A stretch of 64,000 nucleotides of DNA, taken from positions 42,501 to 106,500 of the forward strand of contig CM065879.1 in the NCBI GenBank assembly GCA_033439255.1, given 5' to 3'. Below, piece after piece: positions 11,543-22,980 of the stretch (position 1 is the first letter of the stretch; every line of letters starts with the position of its first letter). Made by a program: the position numbers and the translations under genes. Source of the stretch: Hericium rajendrae (lineage: Eukaryota > Basidiomycota > Agaricomycetes > Russulales > Hericiaceae). The notes beneath the pieces are model-generated. The model saw only the letters and a list, made by a program, of their open reading frames with translations, was not told the origin of the DNA and ran no database searches.

Positions 11543-12360
11543 TTGTATAAGTTTTTTGTTACTCTAAACCTTCATGCTAATCGACAGGCAATTTTACCAG
11601 AAAGTAGTTGCCATATTTGGTCACTAATTTCTGCCAGTATACAAAATATGGTTTGAAGGTAAGAATTCAATTTTTATAGTATTTTATGCATGTAAAATAG
11701 AAAAATACTGACTAGATTATACATTGAAGAGATATAAGCTCTATTTAAAAAAAAAAAACTGGTATGATTTATGTTATTTTTTGTAAAAGTCAGAAAAAAA
11801 TCCAAATATAGAAATTAAATTCTGTCTTTGGTGCTAGCAGCAATGTATACAAATCAATAGAAGGTGCACAGGCTAACAGGAAATGTATGAGGTAGTAGAA
11901 GCATACATAAGTTTGTTGTGATGCTCATAGGTTGATACATGTGTAAGCTAATCAACAAAAGTATGTATAGGTCAAAAAATGTGAGCCAAGAGTGCATATA
12001 TGAGTTGGTGTAGTGTGTATCATCTGAAAAATTGAAATTTCATATAGCTCAGTATTGATCTATATGTTTTATCATAGTACTATAAGGTCTATCACTATTT
12101 ATGCCACCACAGTTCCCAACTATGTAAGACTATGAGGCCTATCATAGCTATCATAACAGTAGTTGGACACTATATAGTGCTACATGTTTCTGAAAGATAG
12201 CTGTAGTTGTTGTACAAATCATATAAATTCAAAGGCTTGCTCTGATCTATATGATCCCTACTATGATCCTTGCTATTAGTACTGTCTCAGATCAATCAGA
12301 TACAAGAGATATAAAGCCAAAATCAATTATATTTCATACAGCTACTAGTACAATCAAGTA
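11543..12360. other. AT-rich non-coding stretch
   Basis: No gene or clear repeat unit. It is AT-rich with a short poly-A run (about 11748-11758) and CTATGATAG-like words near 12060-12190 that resemble the repeats at 28 kb and 30.5 kb. Confidence 0.4.
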
Positions 12361-13200
12361 TATTACAAGTTCAAACAGTGCACACATGCACAATGGTACA
12401 CATCATGTACAGGTAGAGCTATGTGCAGGCATGTGTGCACTGGTAAGGCACAACAAAAGTACATATGTGCATAAGGCACTAGGTTCATGCACAAGGCATG
12501 ATAAGTGTCATAGCTGTGCAGGAGGTCCAGTGGCCATGCTCACTAATGTTAAGCTGTAGTGGGCCTATATATAAGATGCAATGCGCAGTGAGGATGTGTG
12601 AGATATTGAGAGCCATGCATGAGGCATAGAGGGTGAGCATAAGGCATACAGGCCCATATGTAAGGCTGCTACTAGCTTGTACAGGAGATCAACAGGGTGT
12701 GGTGGCCATGCACAGGGTGCTGCAAGCATGTGCAGAGTGTCAAGATGCTGTGGGCCTGTACATGAAGTACAGTAAGCATCTATAGGATGGTGGCTTGTAT
12801 GCAAGATGTAGTGTAGCATGATAAGCATGCATAAGGCACTAAGCCTATGCATGGCTTGGTATGTCTGTGTATGAGGCATGAGGCACAAGGTACAGGCAGG
12901 TGACACACCTGCACATAGCAACACACAATGCATGTATATAGTTGTGCTGGCTGACATGCTCACATTCAGCTGTAGTCATCTCTAAGCTGTCACTGGCCCA
13001 TCCACAAGGTACATCGAGATGTGGTAGACCAGCATAGGGTGTGACCAGTGAACATGAGGCATAGTGAGCTGGCATGAGGTGTAGCAGGCATGCATGAGGC
13101 ACTGGCCCCAGCACAATGCTACATGCCAAGTATAAGACATGAGGTACAGGCCTGCATGCAAGATGTCAGTATACCTGTACATGACCATACATGACGGTAA
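12361..13200. repeat. TG/CA-rich degenerate minisatellite tract
   Basis: Recurrent words GCATGAGGC, GCATAAGGCA and CAAGGTACAG occur in irregular tandem. Several long open frames on the minus strand are low-complexity (Cys/His/Met/Ser-rich) by-products. CpG is rare while TG and CA are abundant, as expected of a decayed CpG-rich repeat. No gene. Confidence 0.5.
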
Positions 13201-14401
13201 TTTATATACCTTCATTGATGATAAAAAAAAGGAATCGTTTTGCCATGCACAGCATTGGCCCTCTTCCACCAAGTCAGCACGAAGACAGAGAAGCGGAAGG
13301 AAAACCAGAGACGCATTCGCAGCGGTCTGGAGGTTCTAGCTGCGAAACCTCCAATCACTGTCAAGCACACACATATGGGCTACAGGACTACTGGTCCTCG
13401 TTTCGCTGTGGGAGATACAGATATTCTAGATGCTGGGCATTGGTATCGACTTGTAAGTAACGCATTTATGAAATCCTTCTTCAATCCCTAACTTCTTCGG
13501 TAGTGTATCCCTATCAGCGGCAAAGGGTCGCGACGCTGCTTTGAGTGGCTCACGCCACGCCTATCGCCAGACCTCGTTCTTCGCACCGAACCACTCGCAT
13601 CTTGGTGGCTCATCAAGGATGAATTGAAGCCAAAGGCACGGGATCACCAAGCCTCGACAACCACTTCTGATGGCGCTATGGGACACCCATCCCTGACGAA
13701 GAATGATGATAGTGATACGGACATGGAATTCTGCGATACGCCGTCAGCCGTACGCGTAAAGCTGGACGACAAGCGCCATCGGAAGGCTGCTGATCAGGAA
13801 GCCTTAATTGAGATCTCCGACAGTGAAGACAACAATTTATCACTCGGCGGCGTATGCGCTGCCACATCAAGCGTACCGGTACCTCGCAACTTAGAGAAGA
13901 TGTCCGCCCGATTGGTACACGCATCCAAGTCTCCTGACTTGGACGACAACGTTGTAGTCACTGTAATGGCATGGTATTCTGTGAGTTGACTCCTCGAGCT
14001 TTCTGCTTTCCTGGACTGACTTAATTCAGGATACTGATTCTCCATCAATGGAAGCCGTGTGCACCCGACGGGGAAAACGTCTTATTCTCAATGATCACAA
14101 GCTGGCTTTGGGAGCAATAGGACTGGATGGACCTGTCGAGCGGTATGCCGAGTCTATGCGGAAATGGCTGACCTTGCGGTGGGATACCCCAATAGCTATG
14201 GTCGATGGGGGATTGGTCCTCTTGCGCGCTCGAGGTGTGAGGCACATGATTGATTGGGAGGACCATACACAGCATATTTTGAATGAAGGAGCATCCCGGG
14301 CTATGTGTGCCTCAGCCCATATGACGGGCCCTTCCTCACATTTCAGATCATCCTCTCCTCCTCTGCTATCATCTCCAACGGATAGGGTTGGACATCATTA
14401 A

Positions 14402-14991
14402 TCCATTTTTTCCATACGTTGACTTTACTGCATTTGTATTTTACTGTACGCTTTACGGTTGTCACATTATGCATCACTAGCACTCTGCAGTTCAAGTTCA
14501 TAGAAACAAAATGATTGACTAATCTGTTCGAGAACAGATCCTTGTCACCGGTCACCGGTCATCCACCGCGTCTCAATGTGGCAAAATGGCAATGGTTAGA
14601 GTCGGTTAGCGGGTAATCGGATTGATGGACCAAAGCGCTCTGCCTCGTTGGCCGTGTGGATTTGGGATCAGTCGGACTGGCTCCGAATGGATTGTCTTTG
14701 ACAATGGTATGCAACAATTGTTCGTTGCAGACTTACCCTTTTGTAGTGCGCAGATCATGGTACAGGCCACATTGTGCATTGTCATCACCACAATGGCATC
14801 CATCATGGATTGAATTGAGACAATCGTACATTGCCACCTTGCCAACAATAGAATCGTACTTATCCATATAAGCAGCGCATCGCCGAAGCATGTGTGCTTT
14901 CCCCGCCTCTTGACTCTCATCCATTATCGAAAGTACCGTCATTGCCCCCCCCCCCCCCACTACTTTCCATTGCTTAACGTGCATCCATCTC
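14402..14991. promoter_or_regulatory. Intergenic region between accessory genes B and C, left arm
   Basis: Presumed promoter of gene C. It holds CTGTTC..GAACAG (14524-14537), a tandem GTCACCGGTCACCGGTCA (about 14545-14561), and a poly-C run of 14 at 14945-14958 just upstream of the ATG. The same run is 11 long in the right arm. No gene is supported, although several small frames are open. Confidence 0.4.
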
Positions 14992-17527
14992 ATGCCTTCA
15001 GTCAATGCCGACGATGGCAATGTCGCGAAGGCAGCTTCCCTTAATGATGAAGAAAAACAATGGCTCCGAACAAAGTACCTCCCCGACTTCCTTGCGTTGC
15101 AAGATAATTCACTTGCGAAAGGAGACCAGTCTCACTGGGTGAGGCAGACAGTCCTCGATGACTTTCATACCCACTTCATGAAAACCACGAGCCGTACAGA
15201 AGTTTTTGAGGTACGTTTTTGATTGCTTATTTTCGCCTTGATCATAAAATCATATGTCTTCTGTCTACAGAAAATCAAGCGATGGTTCTATAATCAAGGG
15301 TCTAAAGCTGGGAAGAGCAGGCCAGTGGTGGTGAAACCACCAAAGAAGCCAAGGCAGACAAACGGCGAGTTCTTGTTTCGTATTGCACAGGCCGTTCAAA
15401 TCCGTGATGGAATGCAAGATCTCCAAGAGAAGACAGGCGAGCAAGACAACCTCAAATTGTGGAGGCAAGCGGCAAGGGATAGCTGGCTGGAACTCACGCC
15501 AGATGAGAAAATGGAGTGGCATGCGAAGGCCGGGCAACAGAATGAGGAGCGCAACAAGCCTCCGCCTGTGAAACACGTTTACGAGTGAGCACGAATATTT
15601 TTCAATGTTACTCATTGCTCACTTCGTCAAATAGTAACCAACCCGAGATTCTCCCTGCTGTTGTAGGTGCACTTGCACCATTGTGCGGGTACGATTGGAA
15701 CCAATACGGCGACGTGGTGTTTTTTGTTCAAGGTGCATTCAGGAATGCCGAGGGGCGAATTAAAACATTCCAGTGCGTACTTTGTTTTATCACGCTGCTG
15801 CTTTCGAATACATACTCATGTGCTATCGTTGTATGCAGCACCTCGGTGCAAGATGGTTCTATGGGTTTTGGGGCAGATAGGATCGAAGGTTATAAAAACG
15901 GGTTTTGACGGCAATTCAAGGAATGGGCAGAGGAAGTTCTTCCAGGTATGTATCATGCCTTGCTTGTCATCCTTTTGGCACTGATCATGCTGCCAGTTCG
16001 GGAAAGCAAAGAGCCCGAAGATGATACGCACGGTAGCATTGAATTTGATTCAAGCGGGTGCCCGATACTACCTTCCTTGGAAATGGAAACCATCACGCCC
16101 CTAGATCTAGGCAAAGTTCTTCAGGAAATATTTGAAGGGTTATGGGGTATGTCATACATTCTTCGCATTGAATTCAATTAATTAAAATGTTCTGCTCCCT
16201 AGCTCGTTGTGCACCAAATGGGGCAGCATACAGGAAGGTCCCATGGGCACTCATTAACGAGCACAGAGCCGCCTTCATCAGAAATGCAAAAGAGTTCAGC
16301 CATTTCAAGACTCTGGAACCGACAAAAATGAATCCACGTGACGTTTTCGAGCTGGCTGATATCATTCAAAATGCGAGTGCAGACGAACCATACCCATTTG
16401 CGTTTATCGTGGAGAATGAGGGGTGTCAGCTTCTGAGCCTAGGTACTGGTGTTCGGGAGGACAGTCCTGGGACTGATCGCCTGCCATCGCAGCCACTCTC
16501 TCCAACACCACCCCCACCTCCTCGCCCACGTCCCGTACCAGTTCCTGCACGGAAGCCTCAACCTGTGAAGACGACTCTGACATCACGGCCTGCATCGCCC
16601 GATGATGCTCTGCGAACCCCAGTTCGTGGCGGAATATCTGCGAGGTGAGATACAACTCCAGTGCAGCAACCACTACGGGCACCAGGTCCTTCGCAAGCAT
16701 CTTGAGTGCATACACCTGTTCCTATCGCCAGTATTTCAACGATGCGTGCTGTGCATCGCTCAAAATCTGCGAGCGAAGACATTGGACCTTCTGAGACTGA
16801 GCGGTCTGCGCTGGAGATCGAGTCAGCGCTGGAGATAGACGAGTTAGTATCGTCACGAAACCAGACTGAGAAGCCGAGGCCCATGTCACCTCCGAATGCT
16901 GCCATCGCTGCCGCCGATGACAGCGATGAGGGTGACGATGAGACTAACCAGGACTCCGCCGCCACTGACACTGACACCGGCCGACACCCAGACAGGATGC
17001 TGCCAAGAAGTCGGCACATTAACCAGGCTAGCAAGTCTTCCAGCCATCAAGGCAAAGACAACCAGCCATCAGACAAACGAGGTCAGTGCGTGGTATTGGG
17101 GAAACACACGGAAGCAGTGGCAGAGAGGCGGTCTTCGACTCGCAGAGCCGCGAAGCACAAGGCGGACAAAGAGCAGCCACTCACCATACAACCTGCAAGA
17201 CTGAAGCGAGTCACAAAGCCAAAGGCTCAGGAAGAGAAGCTGGCTCTTGCACAACCTTCAAAGCCGAAGCGAGGGACAAAGCGCAAGGTTGATGAAGATG
17301 AGTCGGTTACCGAAGAGCCCGCGAAGCGAAAGAGAGGGCAAGAAAGGTACGTACTCCTTTTGTTACTTACTATAGACTGCTGCTGACATTGTTCTAGTGC
17401 AACAAGCCACGCAAGGAAGCCTGTGATGTGCACGAGTGCCAAGAACAATGATACACAGGCCGGCACCTCTGCCCCTCATCAGTCAACACGGTTAGTGTCA
17501 GACTCACAACTACATGATATTATCTGA
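14992..17527 (+). CDS. KDZ-element accessory gene C, left copy (704 codons, one in-frame TGA)
   Basis: Unknown nuclear-looking protein. Proposed exons: 14992-15210, 15271-15584, 15635-15772, 15839-15945, 15997-16146, 16203-16644, 16732-17346, 17398-17527. All junctions are GT-AG and the total is 2115 nt. The N-terminus (LNDEEKQWLRTKYLPDF, then IKRWFYNQ near residue 75) and an HMG-like basic/aromatic segment (about 120-165) resemble proteins common in Agaricomycete repeat regions, as far as I recall them. A proline-rich linker near residue 420 is followed by an acidic stretch and a basic tail with KRKRG near 655, a likely nuclear localisation signal. A TGA at 15906-15908 interrupts exon 4 where CGA would fit; the right copy has the same TGA. 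Either both are dead, or the codon is spliced out or read through. Confidence 0.6.
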
Positions 17528-17624
17528 CGGTATATGTTCAGCATGAAATAAGGCTTATAATGGTTCCAGGGTCATATAGTATTCCTTGCCAACATGGATG
17601 TACTGTTTGATCGGATGGCATGAG

Positions 17625-18145
17625 ATGGCATGGGATTGGATGACGTTGGATTGGATGACATTGGATTGGATGACTTCGGATGAGATGACTTGCATTCAGG
17701 TATGGTCAGATTAAGTCGCCCGGTATTGGATTGGATCGAGTTGTAGAGATCGGATGCCGTCGGATACGTTTGTATGGGTTCGGATTGGTTTGGATCATGC
17801 AAGTCAGATTAATAGATTATTTGTGAGCGTGTAGGATCAGATCGTGACTTAGGATTGGATTGGATTGATCCACGAGAGTAGATTGCATCGAATATATATT
17901 AACAGTGATTAGATTGTCCGGATTGGATTGGATTGGATTTATCTATTATATTTTGACTGCCATACTCTCATCTGATTGATAGTGCATGCAGAAACTTGGA
18001 TCAGATTGGATTGGATTGCATCAGATTGTAACAATGGATATTTGAACATATCCGATTACATTTATATAGGGTGGGTATCTGCCTTAGAACTTGTGGGTTG
18101 GATCGATCCATCACCCCTTACAACTTATGGGTTGGATTAATCCTA
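17625..18145. repeat. KDZ terminal inverted repeat, inner end of left copy
   Basis: About 520 bp, matching 48179-48703 (inverted) and 60789-61315. The outer end reads GGGTTGGATTAATCCTA. The subterminal part is dense in GGATTGGAT/GGATGACATT words, the kind of repeated subterminal motif a transposase could bind. Between the gene C stop (17527) and the repeat there is no gene. Confidence 0.8.
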
Positions 18146-18161
18146 TGATATGCATAAGGTG
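18146..18161. other. 16-bp flank shared with the right KDZ copy
   Basis: TGATATGCATAAGGTG follows the inner end of the left copy. The same 16 bases abut the inner end of the right copy (48163-48178, reverse complement), where they join gypsy A reverse transcriptase sequence. After base 18161 the similarity stops. Confidence 0.75.
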
Positions 18162-18646
18162 TAGAGAGTACTGTGAAATGGTGAGTTCATCATCCTCTAA
18201 GTCATTGAATACAGCTGAGCATCACAGCATCTTCCATCATTATTTGTCGAGTCAAACCCAAATGCCTTCATAGGTACTGATTGGATTAAAGTTCCACATC
18301 TTTGAGCATGGATCCAAGCACGAGGGAATTCTTGAGAATCACCTTTCATCATTGATTCTGCACCTTCTACACCAACACGTCATTGCTATGGATTGAAGGT
18401 TCCACAGACTCCAATTAAATGTGAACATGAAGAGCACCACACAATCTCCATCTCGACTCCAATTCTACATCAAAGCACTTTGCAGACCCCCAGGCCAGTC
18501 AGAATCAAGCACAAGAGTCTTGATGATGATGTTCTTGATCTCACCGTGTCACCAGCACATTCACCTACTCATGTCTAAGTTCATAATCAATCAGAACGCG
18601 AGGTCCTTGAGATCTTGGAGTCCAATGAAGAAGACAGTAATGATTT
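18162..18646. other. Non-coding or eroded sequence left of a decayed coding region
   Basis: No frame that I can support. The composition resembles the decayed coding region that follows, so this may be its eroded 5' part. Confidence 0.3.
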
Positions 18647-20102
18647 TTGCCAGTCATCAATCCTGCTGTCGAGCATGATCATGAGTCAGATGTAGCTTTG
18701 CATCAGGGTCACATTCAAACATCTGATGGCTCTTCTATAGATTCTGATTCTGAAGTCAGCAAGTCATCAGATGACCTAGAGATATCAGATACAGATTGGA
18801 GCGAGGATAGAATCCAGTTCCATGTCATGCATGCAGAGATCAGGATAACACGGCAGGTCATGGTGGAGCACATTGAGTACTTGACAGAGCTTCCATCCTG
18901 CTGGCCAGTTCCAAGAGTTCCAACAGCATATATTGTTGATCTAAGTGATCCAAAGTTCCACATCACTGAGTCAGATGGAAAATTACTCACTCCTGATGCA
19001 TTGATTAAGAATAAGGTATATCACTACTTTTCATCTACATGTCCAAGCCCAATCTAATTTTTTATTATACAGGATCAGGATTCATGGAGAGGTGGCACAG
19101 GAATGGGTGATACAAAGGTTAATGTCTTAGTATTTGGTTCAGAGCCTGTCATTTGCCACTGCTCTCAATTGTGATGCCATAGTAGCTTCACATGTGCACA
19201 GGTCGACCCAAAGTTGATGAAAGTTGAATGCTGGAAACTTGATCCGAGCAGCTGAGACACAATTGTTGCAGTACAGATTGAGTCACATCAGCAAGAAGGA
19301 CGTACAGCAGCACAAAGAGCACAGGCATATGTGTATCTTGTCACCCATGGACCGAGTGTTCATTACTAAATTACTGTATATCTCTCTGCTATAAGTTCTG
19401 GCAACTTATTCATTCAGGAAAGTGTGAAGCAGTCTCCAAAGATGGTGCACAGTGCTGCTTGGGTGTGCTAAAGATGATACCATTCACACAGGTATGTTAA
19501 GTCAATGTGACATCTGAGTGGAGATCTAACTTGCCTGTATCTAGAGCACTTCACACCATGGTAAAGACTATTTTATCAGATGCTCAGGTTGGACAAGCCA
19601 GTGGAGGGACAGACATTACAGTCACACAATCTCAGACTCAATCAATGAGAATCTACTTGTTGAGTTGTTCTGTAATAGTGCATTCTCAGATACAAGTGTT
19701 GTGGGAAATGTAGAGGAGGAGAGGTGTAGCTGAATCATACCTGCTCATATTGGATTAAAAGTTAAGGCCTGTGGTACATTTCACTATGGTGAATACTCAA
19801 TGAGTTCAGCCACTAAATTTTTCGAAGCATGTATGCATACAGATAGTGCTAGCTGACCACTTTCAAGTCTAATCATGCATCATCCTTGTCCAGCAGAGTG
19901 CACCATTTTTGTTCCTGTTGAAGAGGGATCATATCAGGCTGTCATCATTCCAGACCATGAGATCCTGCATAACCACCCAATGCCAATGATGGTCAAGGCA
20001 CCGTACAACATGAAAGAAAAGTATCGAATATCAATCCAGGTGCATGGCATTGTTGGGTCAACAGTTCGTACAGTTGACAGTGGTGAGAAACCTCTGTACT
20101 AA
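18647..20102 (+). pseudogene. Decayed transposon-type coding region with HNHP-type zinc-chelating motif
   Basis: An open stretch at 18647-19057 (acidic, then SDPKFHITESDGK) is followed by fragments in several frames. These include DSWRGGTGMGDTKVNV near 19080, DPKLMKVECWKLDPSS near 19205, a QIESHQQEGRTAAQRAQAY fragment near 19275, and DHEILHNHPMP near 19955 in the open stretch 19875-20102. As far as I recall, this succession of blocks occurs in a large family of uncharacterised Agaricomycete repeat proteins. The HNHP core resembles the FLYWCH/GCM1-type fingers of Mutator-like transposons. Multiple stops and shifts mean it is dead here. The family assignment is tentative. Confidence 0.4.
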
Positions 20103-20340
20103 TTCATGGTTCATCGGATTTGAGTTAATGTCTGCTCAAATGCCATTGATCATGCTCATCATGTAGGTGTTCAATTCATCTGACATTACCATCGTGACTA
20201 TTAGACACAGTACATACATGTTTGTCGTGTCTATTAGACAGGCACTTGTTAGCCCTCATATCGTCGAAGCTGTCAGTGTTATGCTTGTGTATGTAACATG
20301 TCTGACTATTACTACAGTGTATATTACACTAATAATAAAA
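20103..20340. other. Non-coding gap
   Basis: Short stretch with no gene. It contains ACTATTAGACA-type duplicates near 20198 and 20230. Confidence 0.3.
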
Positions 20341-20432
20341 GCAGTGGGCATCGGGATTGAACCAATGCCCTATGTAAGGGGACAACAGTATAGACATATT
20401 GCACAACCAGACCATTAAGCTAAACTGTCTCA
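20341..20432 (-). other. tRNA-like sequence (possible SINE head or tRNA relic)
   Basis: On the minus strand an A-box-like TAGCTTAATGG is followed, about 47 nt later, by a B-box-like GGTTCAATCCC inside a stem (GCATTGG/CCGATGC). The would-be acceptor arms do not pair, so it is not a functional tRNA. A Pol III-type relic is the best reading. Confidence 0.3.
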
Positions 20433-20496
20433 TACTTCTAAAGCTTATGACTTCTCTCTATACTGTTTTTCTTCTGAAATTTGTACATGAATGTCG

Positions 20497-20676
20497 GTAT
20501 CTCATGTTATGAATGCACCAGTATCTCGTGTTATAGATGCATCAGTATCTTGTGTTATAGATGCATTGGTATTTCCTGTTATGCACACATCGGTATTTTG
20601 TGTTATACACAAGTCAGTATTTTGCCTTATGCCTGTGTCAGCATTTCATGTTATGCCCATGTCAGTATTTCACCAG
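20497..20676. repeat. 24-bp minisatellite, seven and a half units
   Basis: Units of the type GTATCTCGTGTTATAGATGC start every 24 bp from 20497 to 20665. Because 24 is a multiple of three, two frames stay open with an 8-residue period. No signal suggests that this is translated. Confidence 0.8.
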
Positions 20677-20689
20677 TCCCAACTATGCC

Positions 20690-22380
20690 ATGCACTTAGC
20701 ATGCCTACTCGCTTGGCACCGTCTACCATCCTACGCACTTTCTGCCTCAGCTACGTGCTCACCGCCTCCTGCCCCACCTGACCTTGGCTACATGAGTGCT
20801 CAACTAAGCACTCACTTGCACATCTTGCCCCTGGCTATGCACCTGGGCCTGCTCACTGTTGCTGCTCACTGTTGTGCATGCTCCATCTCTCACCTCAGCT
20901 ATGCACCTGTGCACCTCCTGCCAGTGTCCTCAGTCTCTCAGCTGCGCGGGCCTCTCACCACAGCTATTTGTTCCACAACACCTCCAGCATCATTGCCACA
21001 GTGCATGCCATCAGCGCCACTAGTGCTGCTACCATTGTTGCTGCTGCATCACTAGTGTGCATGGCACCAGTTCCAGCTATGAAATTATATTATGTACCAG
21101 CAACTTGCCTGAAGTGTATTACAAAAACCCCAGCAGTTGCTGCCTGAGACCTTGCCATGTACATTATAATTCACTCGTATTATAATGTCAGTCAGGGCCA
21201 CTTACCAGGCCATACACTACTCACTGCCACACACTTAGCATGTCTACCTGCTCGGCACCATTCCCATGCAGCCTCAGCACTATCCACTACCCTGCATACT
21301 TCCTGCCTCGGCTATGTGCTCACCACCTCCTGCCCCACCTGACCTCAGCTATGTGCTCGCTCATCCTGCTTCTCTCGGCTACACACCTGAACCTGCTCCT
21401 TGCCACCACTGCTCACTCGCCACCACTGCTCGCTCTCCACCGTGCATGCTGTGCCTCCCCCTCAGTTATACACCCACACACCTCCTGCCTCCTACTGTCA
21501 GCTCCTTGGCTATGCAACTGCGCAGGCCTCCTGCTGCCACTGCTCATTTTGCAGCACCTCCAGTGTCATTGCCATGATGCATGCCATCAGCACTGCTGGT
21601 GCTGCTGCTATCATCACTGCTATGTCACTAGCGTGCACAGCCATGGGTGCTAGTGCCATGCACTGCTGCTGGGGCCCATGTGTGGTTGCTGCATGTGATG
21701 CTATTGCTAGAGCATCAGGTGGGGGTGGCAACAGCATGTGCCACTGCTGGGATGCAGCGTGCCATCGTTGGGGTGCCACGTGTCACGCGCAGGGCCATGG
21801 CACGTGTTGAGTAACACTCTGGGGTGCGTGGCAGCTGCGTGGCAGCAATACAAGGGGCGTGGGGGTGATGGATGCATATGGTGGGCATGCACTGGTGATG
21901 AGGGTGTGCATGTGTATGTCAGGGTGGTGGCTGCTAGGTGAGGCATGTGCACATGCATAGTTGTCGGGTGCACATAGGTGTCGGGCATGCATCTTCAGGT
22001 TCTGTGCAGGTCCTTGCATGTCCGAAATGTGTTGCATGCACTTGTGTGCATGTCTGGCACACATGCAAGGAGGCAAAAGGTTGCTAGGAGCTGTGGGGGG
22101 GTGGTCAAAGGTCAGAGAGGGGGCCAGATGTGCAGGAGGCAGGAAAAGGGGGACAGTGAGCAGAGACAAAGACAAGACATGTGAAAAGCAAGGAGATGCA
22201 TGTGAGTGCAAAGAGGAAGAAGGGTGAGCATGAGAGAAGAAGAGGGAGGTAGGAGAATGAGCCACGTGCATGCTCTGGTGTGGCTCAGAACTTGCCGAAC
22301 ATCGGTGGCTGAAGGCTGACATGACCGACATTCAAGGACAGGTGTGTGTGCATATGAGGTTGGGGCCATTCTGGCCAGAT
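20690..22380. repeat. C-rich then G-rich degenerate repeat block with internal duplications
   Basis: The stretch around 20693-20830 is duplicated at about 21215-21370 (shared CACTTAGCATG, GCTACGTGCTCACC, CCTCCTGCCCCACCTGACC). The part 21653-21935 recurs directly at about 25324-25590, and a piece near 21101-21171 recurs inverted near 25190-25265. Long open frames here are low-complexity (Pro/Ser/Ala/His) and unsupported. The block seems to be built from repeated insertion and duplication of non-coding elements. Confidence 0.5.
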
Positions 22381-22389
22381 CTTGAGGTA

Positions 22390-22980
22390 CATCAGGAAGG
22401 TTGACAACTTTCTGATTGACCTGACAATTTCTAACCCTACTGATAGCTTCTGATTGACCTGATCCACCTGAAAGCAATCTTAACAGGCAAATATCTGATC
22501 AAACTTTTACATTTAAGTAAAAACATTTATTGTCAGATATATAAGTTTTTAATCTCTAACTAATAGATATAACAAAATCTCTGATATCTGAAATTTTCCA
22601 AATCTGAGAGTGTCTGATCTGAGAATTTTTTCAAATCTGGAGGTCAAATATCTGAAATTTATCTGCAACTGTCTGAGAGCATCTGATGGTGTCTGACACT
22701 GTCTGATCCATCTGACTGATATTTGACCTCCAGATTTGAAAAAGTTTTGAATCAGACACTCTTAGATTTTGAAAAATTTTAGATATCAAAGATTTTGATA
22801 TATCTATTTGTTAGAGATTAAAAACTTTTATATCTGACAATAAATGTCTTTTCTTGAATGTAAAAGTCTGATCAGATATTTGCTTCTCAAGATTGCTTTC
22901 AGGTGGATCAGGTCAATCAGAAGCTATTAGTAGGGTTAAAAATTGTCAGATCAATCAGAAAGTTGTCAACCTTTCTGATG
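22390..22980. mobile_element. Foldback element, copy 2 (591 bp)
   Basis: Same family as 10755-11542. It starts CATCAGGAAGGTTGACAAC and ends CAACCTTTCTGATG, with arms mirrored around about 22690. It lacks the innermost palindromic block of copy 1. It is flanked by TA on both sides (GGTA before, TATG after), compatible with a TA target duplication, though copy 1 does not confirm this. Confidence 0.78.

Larger units (their letters stand above)
7191..13271. other. 6.1-kb insertion unique to the left KDZ copy
   Basis: The right copy reads straight through (CTCTAATCAGCACGAAG on its coding strand), while the left copy departs after CCCTAAT at 7190 and returns at TCAGCACGAAG. Only one T is shared at the junction, with no clear target duplication and no terminal inverted repeat at the edges. 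The first bases form a small hairpin (ACGATT..AATCGT, 7193-7210). The content is AT-rich, gene-free and made of distinct repeats listed separately. It may be a composite block moved by recombination rather than one transposon. Confidence 0.75.
7060..14401 (+). pseudogene. Accessory gene B, left copy, split by a 6.1-kb insertion
   Basis: Left-arm copy of the gene at 51920-53177. The ATG is at 7060 (start MRKASRPLITAP). Exon 1 is open to 7190, where homology with the right copy stops, and resumes at 13272 (KTEKRKENQRRIRSG), ending at 13452 before GTAAGT. Exons 2 and 3 are 13504-13980 and 14030-14401. Without the insertion the frame would be continuous as in the right copy; with it, translation ends a few codons into the insert. 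The protein has an acidic LIEISDSED stretch resembling a SUMO-interaction motif, and no domain I can name. Confidence 0.7.
1..18145 (-). mobile_element. KDZ-superfamily DNA transposon, left copy (incomplete at window start)
   Basis: Large DNA transposon that is the inverted counterpart of 48179-61315. Seen here: transposase on the minus strand, then three plus-strand accessory genes (4677-6752, 7060-14401, 14992-17527), then the inner terminal repeat (about 17625-18145). The last transposase exons and the outer terminal repeat lie before base 1. Compared with the right copy it has a 6.1-kb insertion (7191-13271) and a 38-bp deletion in the transposase, so it is very probably non-autonomous. 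Base differences from the right copy are mostly CpG transitions. The KDZ assignment rests on the CxC2 cluster and the catalytic-region motifs of the transposase. Confidence 0.88.

Noticed and set aside
20497-20676. CRISPR-like array
   Set aside because: 24-bp units are contiguous without unique spacers in a eukaryotic sequence; it is a minisatellite.
20561-21810. Several 90-165-codon frames on both strands
   Set aside because: They fall in duplicated C-rich repeats and a 24-bp minisatellite; openness follows from the repeat unit.
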